Below are positions 40,130 to 50,594 of a stretch of 64,000 bases of DNA, piece after piece. The translations under genes were made by a program, and so were the position numbers. A model generated the notes under the pieces. The model did no database searches and was not told the DNA's origin. It saw nothing but the letters and a program-made list of their open reading frames with translations. Origin of the DNA: Adenanthera pavonina (lineage: Eukaryota > Streptophyta > Magnoliopsida > Fabales > Fabaceae); contig JAIVEN010000016.1 of NCBI GenBank assembly GCA_026686845.1, positions 2,187,501 through 2,251,500 of the forward strand, read 5' to 3'. The stretch's first letter is position 1; each line of letters opens with the position of its first letter.

Positions 40130-41766
40130 ATTGGTTTACTTGTTGCTGAGAAGAACGGATGACTGCGTATAGTGTTTTTATTCCAAGTTCTTTCATTCAA
40201 AGAAATATTCTATTTGGTTCTTATGTGAATGTATTTGATACAAGACTACTGGTGATGGACGAATGATAGATGTGATTGTAGAAGTTGCGCATGCCCTAGT
40301 TTTTGATTTATGGTATGTTTACAGTCTGGGATTCTTTAAATTGTTTGCAGCTACATTTGAATTGTGTATCAGACAACTTTTTATTGCCATCTAATAATAT
40401 GTGGTGTCCGCAAGGTCAGACTGGTGCCCGTGTCGTTACTAACTATTTTGAACTAGCGGTGAATTTTTATTGATAGTGTATTTCGATGGATCACAGCATG
40501 TTGCATAGGAGGATTGCACTTTTGGTACATAATAGCTGTGCGCGTAATATTGAAATCTGAACGTAGGAGGCTTCTGTTATCATATAACTAACCTTGCGGA
40601 CATATAGCTGTTCGTTATATTGAAATCAACTTATTTTATGAGGCATTTGGAAGCTTACCGTAGGAGGCTTTTGGAAGCGACGAGTCTCTCTCTTTTGTAC
40701 GGTTTTCGCTGCAGCTCATCATTCAAGGAAAAAAAAATGAATTCTAAATATTATAAACAATCTTGAGTTCGAATCCCTAGTGTTGTTAACCGCTTGATCT
40801 AATGTATACGGTTCTGGAATGTGGAGTTTTGCGTGAATCATGTAATTTGAGACCAGAGAAACAGAGAGTGTATGATTGTGCAATCTTGTTCATGGCGGAC
40901 TATTAAAGCGGTAAGGTGGCTTGGCGAATGATCAATCTTGAAGCAAATTGTTCTTTTGGTATGTGCGAAAATATTCCCGAAAGCATGCCCAGAGTTTTGA
41001 CGGCAGGGCGGACATGAGGACATCAAATAGCCAAGCCACCTCTAAATTGTTCATGCCCCCAGGTTACATGCAATCCCTGGTTTGGGTTGTTGATATAGGC
41101 GGTTTTATACGTGCATAGCATAATTAATATATCAGCAAAATTACTGTTTTCTGGATGAGGCTCCTGAGTTTGTCAGAGCTTTGGTGATGTAAGATAGTTT
41201 GGGGTTAACCATTTGCAGTTTAATTTAGTTTTCTCTATTTTTCAAAAGAAAGATCAATTTATTATTAATTATAAATTTATAAAAAATTGTATTATTTATT
41301 AATTAGTGTAGTTCATCCATCTGCCCTCACTGAACCACAAAAATTGCTGGTGCATGCATATAAGGGCTAAGAGGTTTGGCTTCCATTTATGCAATTTAGC
41401 ACATGTTTGGGGTGACGTTTCAGCATTTTGCTTAAGTAAATGTGCCACCCCAATCACCCTTATTATGCGCTACGTTTCTCTTTAATGAACTATATTGACA
41501 AAAGACGGATTCAAGATTAATCTATGAGAAGGGCCAATTCTTTTTTAATGGGACTAAAATTTTTCATATTCGTGTGTGTATGTGTGTTAACTAAAAAATA
41601 TACATGTGACATATCTTTTTCTTAATTTATTAAAGTTGAGCATTTTTTTATGAAATTTATCAATAATTGAGGATATGCCAGAATTTTTAAGAATCTTTAC
41701 TTCGATGCCAATAATATGCTGAAGCTGTACCATTCCACTCCTTAAAAAGGGAGATTAATAAAGCTT
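40130..41766. other. H3.3 3' region and intergenic spacer
   Basis: The first few hundred bases are probably 3'UTR. The rest holds no coding exon. A sequence ttgagttcgaatccc near 40764 resembles the B box of a tRNA or SINE promoter, but no matching A box or tRNA fold was found. Bases 41500-41760 lead into the LINE. Confidence 0.45.
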
Positions 41767-44700
41767 TTGTGGGTAAGAACTCAGGCAGTCACGAAGAGGA
41801 ATTTGAGGATTCCTTGGGAGATGAAGACATTGAACTATGCTTGGATCAGGAGCACTAATTTTCTTTTAATTATGTCAATTTTCGTCTGGAACTGCCAAGG
41901 GCCAGCAGCAAAAAGTTTTCTTTCTATTCTCAAGTCTTTTGTTAATGAATATCATCCACAAGTTGCCGTGCTAGTTGAGCCAAGAATTTTTGGGATCCAA
42001 GCTAATAGGGTCATCAAGAAAATTGGTTTTGCTAGATCTCACAGGGTAGCATCCAATGGATTTTTAGGGGGTATTTGGATCATGTGGCAATGTAACGTTG
42101 AGGTTGAAATTCTTTACAACCACAGACAATTCATCCATATCTCCATTGATTGGCTTGATGAGGATAGGAAAATTTTATTCACTGCCATTTATGGAAGCCC
42201 AAACCCCACTGTCAGAGAAGCACTTTGGAGAGACCTTGTGAATGTCATGGTACATGACGCTAGGCCTTGGCTGTTAGCAGGTGACTTCAATGCAACACTC
42301 AAGATTGAAGATAGAAGGGGTGGTGCTAGAAGAAATGCCCCTGGATGTGCCCTCTTTCAAAACTTTGTTCACACTCGTAGCCTGCTTGATTTGGGTTACA
42401 TTGGACCTCACTATACCTGGATAAGAGGCACAACTCTAGCACGCTTAGACAAAGCTTTAGCTAACATTGATTGGGTCAACCTCTTCCCTTTCTCAACAAA
42501 TTTTCATCTCCCAAGAATTAAATCTGACCATATACCTGTCTTAATTCAATTGGCGTTTTCATCAAGGATTTCACAACCTGTTTAGCCTTTCAGATTTATG
42601 GCCAATTGGCTTTGTCACTCGGAGTTTAATGATCTTGTCAAGAATGCTTGGGAAAAAGATAGTAGCCTCTAGGACAATTTAAATTCTTTCACCCCAAAAG
42701 CTCAAATCCGGAATATTCAAAATTTTGGCAAATTGGGGTTCACAAAAAGAAGACTCAGAGCCCATATTAATTGAATATAGAAAGCCCATGAAAATCAACC
42801 TCACTCCTCTTATCTTATTGATCTGGAGCAATCTCTGTGAGAAGTATGAAAACACATGCTTGCAAGAAGAAATTTTGTGGATGCAAAAAGTGAGAAGCAA
42901 TTGGCTAAGACTGGGGAACCGCAACACTGCTTATTTCCATCGAAAGGCTTTGATTAGGAAAAGCAAAAAATAGAATTGCTTCACTATGTAATGATGAGGG
43001 AATTTGGATTGCTGATGAAAAAGAGTTGAATGTCTATGGCTACTAGCTACTTCAAAAAGCTATGCTCCCTTGAAGACGTAAGCAATACAACCTACTCCAT
43101 CTCAGGTGCTTTCCCTTCAATACCTAACTCCTCTTTGATTTTATTGAATAGTAATATTACTATTGAGGAAACAAAACGTGCTCTCTTCAATATGAAACCA
43201 CTAAAATCCCCTGGGGTTGATGGAATTTATGCTCTTTTCTATCAAAACCAATGGAATACAGTGGGTATTTCTCTTTTTAATTTTGTTTCAGATCTCTATA
43301 ATGGAGGAAGTATTGGCCCAATCTTAAACCACAACCTCATAGCCTAGATCCTCAAGGTGGAGTGACCACGAACCATAAAAGAATGCAGGTCAATTAGTCT
43401 TTGTAATGTCGCTTACAAAGTTGTCTCCAAGGTTCTTGCAAATTGGCTCAAAACTGTTCTTCCAAACTTAATTCTTCCCTTCCAAACAAGTTTCATTAAA
43501 GGCAGAAATATTACGGATAATATCATCATTGCTTAGGAAGATATCTACTCTATGAACAAGAAGAAAGGTAAACAAGGTTGAATGGTTATCAAAGTGGATC
43601 TTGAAAAAGCTTTTGACATTTTAAGGTGAGATTTCATTGAAAATACCCTACATGATGCTAAAATACCTAATCATATGATTATTCTTATCATGAAATGTCT
43701 CACTACTTCATTTATGCAAATCCTCTGGAATGGGAAGCCTGCTAAGACTTTTAATCCTATGTGTGGCATTAGACAAGAAGACCCTCTCTCTCCCTACATT
43801 TTGTCTTATGTATGGAAAGATTGTCTCAAGCCATTGTTAAGGAGGTCAACAAAGGAAATTGGCATGCCATTAAGCTTGGTAGAAATGGCATTCCCCTCTC
43901 GCATTTGTTCTTTGCCGATGATTTAATCCTACTCAGCACTACTGGTGCAGGTCAGCTCGCTACCATTAAAAGAGTACTCTCACACTTTTGCCATTCCTCA
44001 GGTCACCGTGTTAATGAATCTAAAACAAGAATTTTCTTCTCCAAAAATGTTAATAGCAAAAAGGCAACAAATATATGTGACACTCCGGGCCATCAAAGAA
44101 CCCATCAACTGGGGAAGTATCTTGGAGTCCCCCACATCCAAGGAAGAGTCTCTAAAAATACATACAAGTATGTCATTGAAAGAATGCATAACAAACTAGC
44201 ATACTGGAAAGCAAGTTCCCTATTACTCACAGGAAGAATTACTCTGGCCAAATTGGTTCTCTCCTCAATTCCTTACTACACTATGCAAACAACTATGCTC
44301 CTATCCATTTGCCTTAATGAGATTAATAAACTGTTAAGGAAATTTATTTGGGGCAATGATGCAAACCATAAAGGAATCTCTCTCCTCAAATGGGAAAACA
44401 TGTGCCAACCAAAACGAAATGGTGGATGTGGATTGAAGAACCTTAAAGGACAAAATTATGCTTTCCTAGCTAAATTAGCTTTCAATATAGTAGAAAAAAA
44501 GGATTTGCTCTGGGTTAAAATCCTCCGTGACAAATGTAGATGGGATAAAGCAAATTATGGGAAGTTCATTACTGGAGGAAGCTCTTATCTCTGGCGGAGT
44601 TTGGCCAAGGTTTGGGAGGAAATTCTTCTTTGTATCTATTAGAACTCGGGGAATCGCACTCAGGCAAAATTCTGGACTGATTTTTGGGTAGGTGAACTTG

Positions 44701-45600
44701 GCCCCCTTAAAAACCTTACCTTCACTGAAATTCCTGATCATGATTTATCTAAGCCTATTATTGAGTCCATTGATTCAAATGGAGATTGGAAATAGCATTT
44801 GTTTAGCTAATCTCTTCCTGAAGATATTCTTTGTCAAATAGCCAAAATTAAAGTCCAAATCTCTAGTGATGAACAACCAAGCTGTTACTGGAGCACCTCA
44901 TCTACTGGTGACTTCTCTATAGCTTCAATGTATAAAGCCATGCAAGACCAGAATTGGAATAATGAAGATCCCAAATGGCTCATCTTCTGGAAATGGCTAG
45001 GAGCCCAAAGAGTGCGAATTTTTCTGTGGCTTGTGGCTTGGAAAAAACTTTTGACTGACAATGACAGATATTGAAGACACGTGACTCAAAGCCCTAGATG
45101 CCATATGTGTAATTTTGAAAAGGAAGATGTTGATCTGGTTCTAATGAAATGTCCTCTAGCCCATGAAGTTTGGGGCTTACTTATTCCTCACCAACAGCTT
45201 CTGAGATTCACCAATATGCAATTTGAGGAATGACCGATCTCTAATCTGCACCACAAAAAAGCTGGCAACTCTTGGCGTACAGTTTTTGGCCTAACCTAGT
45301 GGAAATTATGACAGGTGAGAAATAGCAGGATTTTCAATGGAGATGAACACACAGCCATCTCCAATCTCATTGGTATCTGGACTATGGCCACGCACACCAT
45401 CAATACTTGCTCTTTGCTTAACTCTCTCAGTACTGGGCCTTTGGACTAACTCTTTCTTTTGCTGGCCTCTTTGTTTTGGCCTTCTCTTGTCAGTTTTGCT
45501 GGCCTTTTGTCATGGCACATGTAGAAATATAATATTAAATATAAACTATTATTTTACCGATTTTAGTAAATTTATTATTATAACTATATTCATTAACTAC
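41767..45600 (+). pseudogene. Degenerate LINE (L1-type) retrotransposon, ORF2 remains
   Basis: The order of domains is that of plant L1 ORF2. First, an endonuclease fold at 41767-42585 opens with FVWNCQGPAAKS, has LAGDFNATL and ends near SDHIPVL. Next comes a reverse transcriptase, with KSPGVDGI near 43207, KVDLEKAFD near 43600 and FADDLILLS near 43912. The C-terminus has a Cys-His cluster (CHMCNFEKED, near 45099), as in zf-RVT regions. Many in-frame stops (42583, 43346, 45072 among others) and at least one frame shift near 43800 show it cannot make the enzyme. No ORF1 is recognisable upstream, and no poly-A tail or clear target duplication was found at the 3' end. The element is therefore an old, probably truncated copy between H3.3 and the WEB-type gene. 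Confidence 0.9.
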
Positions 45601-45732
45601 ACAAAAATTAAATAATATCATTGCTCATTAATTAATTTTTTTTGCCAACATAGTATATTATTTTGTTTTTTGAGTGTAAGGGAGAAGTTCATTCAAAATG
45701 CAAAAATTATACAAAAAACAATATATATTTAT

Positions 45733-46113
45733 TTATTTACAATTATCATTCACGACAGTTTCATTCTGCTCTAATTGGGGATCTTTGGGGAGCAGTAAAA
45801 TTTTTGCAGCAGTCCTTCCTTCTCTGCCTCTGCCTGTAATAAGCTTTTCTTCAGTGCCAGGCACCGGAGGCCCCCGTAGATTCATCTCTGTTGACGAGAA
45901 TGGAGGGCTAACGCGTTTTTGAGAAGTGGACAATGGAAGAATGAGGGCATTAATTTGGATAATAAAAGTCTTCATTTTTTTTTTTACTGCCGATAATGGA
46001 AGTCTACTAAACACTTCAAAGCTAGACGGAAAACGAATTTTCTTAATCCCAAAGTTGAACGGAAATTGAATTTTCTCATTGTAATTCTTATCGCACAAGT
46101 TACATACTTTCAC
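45733..46113 (-). other. Open antisense segment, possible exon or gene fragment
   Basis: A frame of 126 residues has a protein-like, non-repetitive part (STSQKRVSPPFSST, NLRGPPVPGTEEKL, LLPKDPQLEQNE). Composition is better than that of chance frames nearby, but I do not recognise a family and see no companion exons. It could be a leftover of a gene captured or split by the LINE next to it. Start uncertain. Confidence 0.25.
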
Positions 46114-46909
46114 ATGTAGAACAATCTTCGACGTCTTCGACTATGTAAGCCGGCTAAGAGCTGCCATCTAAGAAAATGAAAATAATAATATGGAGATGTT
46201 CCTGTCCTGAGACTTTTGTCTGCATATAATAATACCGACGATGAAAGCCAATGGTCGATTCTATCTCCCACGTAATAACTATATAAATTATGTTTAAGAT
46301 ATAAATAATTCTAATTTGCTTATTATTATCTAATGAGTCAATTCTATTCTATGATCAAATTTCTATATCAGAACATTCCTAATATCTCAGGCCGCAGGTT
46401 CCTTGTTGGAAACCCGCCATCTTCGCATTTCTCAAAAACTTAGACCTCTATCTTCTTGCTCCTATTAGCTGATGCTATTCCCGTCTTCTCAGAAAAAGTA
46501 GAAAACTTCCGAATGAAGACACGAAGACTCATCATAGATTGAACTTTTTACCTGCGAAAACCCGGTAGTTTTGCTGTTGCTTCCACTCTACTTTTTTATA
46601 TATGCAACTCTGATATTTCGTCTTGGGCTTGCTCATATTCTTTTTTGATCTCCGTTGTTTCATGCACTCGACGTTTCACCTGGAAAATACTGTTGTTCCA
46701 TATATTAAATTAGGGACACAACCCTATGGTCCCATCTTTATCGGCCTCGCTTTCACAATTCTAAGTTTGGACATTGCATCAGTCCCTTAGTTTTCTGCAA
46801 CAAAGCCTGGAATTGCTCTTCGCTTTGAAAGCTGACTAGGTTTATTTCGATACAATCTAGGTGGTTCCGAAGAAGTTATTCTGCGGGATAAATCGGCGGG
46901 ATTTCGAGG

Positions 46910-48937
46910 ATGCATCGGAATCATGTTGGGAAACATGAGGACAAGCTGGATCAGAAGAAGGAGCAATTGCCTGAAGTCGAGGAAGACAGAGACTGCGCCT
47001 TCCACGACCTCGATGAAGTGAGAAAAATGGACGAGGATGCTGATTCAAGGGTTGATGTAGCATTAACTGCAAAAACTTTTTCAGAGCCATGGACAGGGTT
47101 GAATTCTTCAGCGAAGGATGCTACTTCGGATGAAGTGAGAAAAATGGATGAAGGGGCTAATTCAAGGGATGACGAAGCATTACCCACCAACAAACCATCA
47201 GAGCCAAAAACAGAGTTAAATTCTTCAGCGAAGGAAGCGATATCGAATATGGAGGAACAAGAGGATATGAAGGAGAATAACAAAGCAGGGTCATTGAAAA
47301 GGGAAGCCAATAAGGAACTTGAACTCCTATTGGCGGAGAAACAGGCTTCACTGGACGAAATGAAGAAGGAGATGGATGATGCTAGAGCGTTTGAGCAGGA
47401 CGCAATGTACTTGCTTTCTGAGTGTAAGAGTAGGATTCATGAACTGGAGGCAGAGCTGGACAAAAGCAGAGCATCAGAAGCGAGTCTTTATGGGTCGTTG
47501 GTGATGCAAACACAACAGCTTGATCAGAATAAAATTCTTCTCGAAGAATCGAAGCTCGAGATTGCGTCCCTTAAAAAAAAAATAGTAAAGCTTCAGGAAT
47601 CTGCATCATGCAACAATGAATCCCAACCTTCACTTTATACGAAGGAAACAATGGAGGGTAAGGGAGTTCCAGTTGAGCGTGGAAAATTGTTGAAAGATGC
47701 GAACGCTTGTGACAAACTCGATACCATGGAGGCCAGAACTCTGCTTCAGCAAATGAGCTTCCTCAGAAACGAATTGAAGTTAGCAATGGAGGGTGAAGAA
47801 ACTGACAATATGGCCAAATCTCTACTTGATGAATTGAGCTACCTTAAAAATGAGCTCAAGTTAGCAACGGAGGCAGAAGAGAATAGCAAGAAGGCCATGG
47901 ATGATTTGGCATTAGCGCTGAAAGAAGTGGCCACGGAATGTCGTCAGACTAAAGAAAAATTAGTACAGAATCAAGTGGAGCTACAACACAGCAAAGAGGA
48001 AGCAGAGCATTTGAAAGCACTGTTAAATAGAACAGAGGACACCTACAAGCAGCTTCTAGAAGAAGCAAGAAAAGAAGCTGATAGAAACACAAACACGGCT
48101 GAGAGACTCAGAGTGGAAGCTGAAGAGTCTCTTTTGGCATGGAACAAGAAAACAAAAGAGTTTGTGAATTGTATCAGAAGAGCTGAAGAGGAAAGAACAG
48201 CTGCACAAGAAGAATGCAAAAGACTGCAGGAGATGCTGAAAGAATCGGAGAACAAGATACATGTTTCAAAGGAAGAAAATCAGAAAGTACGGGACATCCT
48301 TAAACAAGCGTTGAGTGAAGCCAATGCTGCAAAAGAAGCCGCTGGGATTGCTCAGGCCGAGAATTCTCAACTGAAAGATATGCTGGGGGTGAGGGACGAA
48401 GCAGTGAAGATGCTTACTCAGGAGAATGAAATGCTCAAGATTCATGAAGCTGCAGCATTTGAGAACATCAGAGAGTTGAAGAAGATGCTTGCTGAAGCAC
48501 CCATAAGGGAGTTGAAAAATAACGAGGAGAAGGAGAAGTCGTCGACAAAGGAAGCGAGTAAAGGGAAGGCGCATAAAGAAGGAGACAAGGAGCACAAACA
48601 AGTTAGGAGCTTGAGCAAAACCATCAGTTTCAATCTGAAAGAAATAATCGCTCCGCATAAACCACAACCACACAAGGAAGGGAACGAGGAGACCATCAAA
48701 GAAACGGATGATGATGATCTTAAGGGTTCGATATTCGATGAAATAGATGGAGATTTAGTGATTTCAGATGAAATAGATGAGTCGCAGCTTGATGATCCGG
48801 AAAATAACTCGAGAAAAAGAAGAGCTTTGCTACGAAGATTTGGAGATCTTATAAGGAGAAAAAGTACTCACACTCACAAAAAGGAACCTTCCATTTCCAA
48901 TGACGAACGCTTAAATCTTACACCACCCCATCCATAA
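46910..48937 (+). CDS. WEB-family coiled-coil protein
   Basis: A single frame of 675 residues starts MHRNHVGKHEDKLD. An in-frame TAA at 46889 precedes it, so this is the first start unless an upstream exon is spliced at the AG at 46907-46908. From about residue 140 to 560 the protein is a long Lys/Glu-rich coiled coil typical of WEB family proteins (related to WEAK CHLOROPLAST MOVEMENT UNDER BLUE LIGHT 1 and At1g65010-like proteins). The C-terminal tail has the conserved SKTISFNLKEIIA and an RKRRALLRRFGDLIRRKS segment. The N-terminus is short: longer relatives begin with a Ser/Pro-rich region missing here. Residues 35-73 and 74-112 are a tandem duplication (DEVRKMDE... twice). WEB proteins act as scaffolds in chloroplast movement and actin organisation; this member's role is inferred only from family. 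Confidence 0.85.
   Translation: MHRNHVGKHEDKLDQKKEQLPEVEEDRDCAFHDLDEVRKMDEDADSRVDVALTAKTFSEPWTGLNSSAKDATSDEVRKMDEGANSRDDEALPTNKPSEPKTELNSSAKEAISNMEEQEDMKENNKAGSLKREANKELELLLAEKQASLDEMKKEMDDARAFEQDAMYLLSECKSRIHELEAELDKSRASEASLYGSLVMQTQQLDQNKILLEESKLEIASLKKKIVKLQESASCNNESQPSLYTKETMEGKGVPVERGKLLKDANACDKLDTMEARTLLQQMSFLRNELKLAMEGEETDNMAKSLLDELSYLKNELKLATEAEENSKKAMDDLALALKEVATECRQTKEKLVQNQVELQHSKEEAEHLKALLNRTEDTYKQLLEEARKEADRNTNTAERLRVEAEESLLAWNKKTKEFVNCIRRAEEERTAAQEECKRLQEMLKESENKIHVSKEENQKVRDILKQALSEANAAKEAAGIAQAENSQLKDMLGVRDEAVKMLTQENEMLKIHEAAAFENIRELKKMLAEAPIRELKNNEEKEKSSTKEASKGKAHKEGDKEHKQVRSLSKTISFNLKEIIAPHKPQPHKEGNEETIKETDDDDLKGSIFDEIDGDLVISDEIDESQLDDPENNSRKRRALLRRFGDLIRRKSTHTHKKEPSISNDERLNLTPPHP
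47012..47245 (+). repeat. Tandem in-frame duplication of 117 bp
   Basis: Two adjacent 39-codon units (47012-47128 and 47129-47245) encode DEVRKMDE-A-SR-D...SEP-T-LNSSAK-A-S twice within the WEB-type coding region. Similarity at both DNA and protein level shows a local duplication with the frame kept. Confidence 0.85.
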
Positions 48938-50515
48938 TCAATCCTCAATATGTTTGCATCTCTGTGAACCCTTGTTTCCCCAGAATTTGAATTGGGCATG
49001 CTCCTACTCTTGCACTGTATATATCAAATATGAGACTTGAATCCCAATTTGTCATAGGTTTTTCAATTTCCAGCTAAGGCTAATCGATAATAAAGGTCGT
49101 GTTTCACAATTCTTGAAACCTTTTTGATTAGCCTATTTACTTCTCAGAAAATATAGGTTGGCTAGAGCGAGGACCACGCACCACTTGAACTTCTTTTTTT
49201 TTTTTTTTTTTACCAAGGCGCACCACTTGAACTTCAAACACTACCTTATCGCCAAAAAAAATCACTTAAACATGATAGCATCGTCTTATTAAAAAAAGAT
49301 ATCAACTTTAAACCACATGAGCGTACACGACAAATAGTTCCATGAAAAGACAAGCACAATAGATCATGGGGAAAACTAAGAATTTGTTTGATTCGTATTT
49401 TTAAAATAGATTTTTTATTTTTAAAAATAAAAATTTTTTTTTGATAAACCTGTTTTTTATAAAATATTTTGAAAAATAAAAAAATAAAAAAATAGAAAAC
49501 TCAGAATAACTTTAAGTTGTTTTGTAGTTTTTGTTCTAAAAACAAAAAAAAATGTGAAAAATACCCATCTTATTAATGGTAAAGTTATAAATTTTGAATA
49601 ACTTATCTATTATTTAGTAATTATAATTTTGAGAATAATTATTTAAATATATTTTTTTTATTTTTTTATTTTTAAAATTTATTACCAAAAATAATTTTAT
49701 AAAATTATTTTAAGAATAAAAAAACATAAAATACTGTGGAACATGTCCTAGATTTTTATTGAACCAGAACCATGGATCCTGCTCCTGTACGAATGAATCA
49801 GAGCAACTTGGTAAAACGTGCAAGTAACATCACCATTTTGTTATTGGATGAACCTTCCGCTTTCTTAGTGGTGGATTTGGTTAAGTTTATAATATATTAC
49901 GTTGATTCTTCGATAAACTTTCAATTATACCTAAACAACTTTTTCGAGGCATCTTCCAGTATCTTGATTTCTTGAAACTTGAACAAAAGTAAACATATAT
50001 GAATAAAAAATAATTAAATGCATTAGTATTTTTTTTTGACACACGCTATTCTGTCCTTGCATATGGTCCATACCTCCAAATTAACAATGCTTAAACAATT
50101 GCGATGAAATTTTAGCTCGCTCTTCTAAAACTATTTATTTATTTATTTCCTTCCTCCTTACACAAAAAGGAAGGGGCACAGAAGATATCACGACGGCGAA
50201 AGATTGAGAGAATTAACTCGCGAACTTCACGCGGTCGGTGGTCCTACTATTCATAATTGCATCATTCATCGTGTTTATGTTTAGTTACACTCTATTCTTG
50301 CCACGGTTTTTCACAACAAAAAAATCCTATCCAGCGGCAGCATGTGCCTTGAATGCATCCAACGATTCCTTTTTATCCTAAAAAAATGGTGCTGACGTGG
50401 CAAATAGGCGTGGCATCGCCAAAATGCACCGCCATTCCATGGAACCACAGCTCGCCATATTCTTAAATCCAAACCAATGTGCTAGCTCCCTGCCCCTCAA
50501 GTCCTGCATCCAGAG
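48938..50515. other. Intergenic spacer with an inverted Tourist-like MITE
   Basis: About 1.6 kb between the WEB-type and LanC-like genes. The only recognisable item is the MITE at 49378-49751. The last 300 bases are GC-richer and form the promoter of the LanC-like gene. No other exon seen. Confidence 0.5.
49378..49751 (-). mobile_element. Tourist-like MITE, copy 3 (inverted)
   Basis: It is a reverse-complement relative of the two copies at 34.8-35.9 kb. The left end aatttgtttgattcgtattt corresponds to their right end. Inside are gttgttttgtagtttttgtt and attaatggtaaagttataaa, the complements of the shared words in the other copies. The right end is diverged (tactgtggaacatgtcctag). Confidence 0.6.
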
Positions 50516-50518
50516 AGA

Positions 50519-50530
50519 CTATATATAGCT
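50519..50530 (+). promoter_or_regulatory. Putative TATA box of the LanC-like gene
   Basis: The sequence actatatatagc lies about 70 bases before the start codon at 50595, a normal TATA position for a plant gene with a short leader. Confidence 0.6.
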
Positions 50531-50594
50531 CTTCGGTGCTTCGTCTTTTTTACTTGTCAGTTGCCAAACGCACAATAGAATTTCAGATCGGACA

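Noticed and set aside
40755..40790. tRNA-like B box (gagttcgaatccc)
   Set aside because: No A box at the right distance and no cloverleaf fold; the word alone is common by chance and in SINE debris.
47910..48673. Antisense frames (to 135 codons) within the WEB-type gene
   Set aside because: They mirror the Lys/Glu-rich coiled-coil coding strand and yield Phe/Leu/Ser-rich nonsense.
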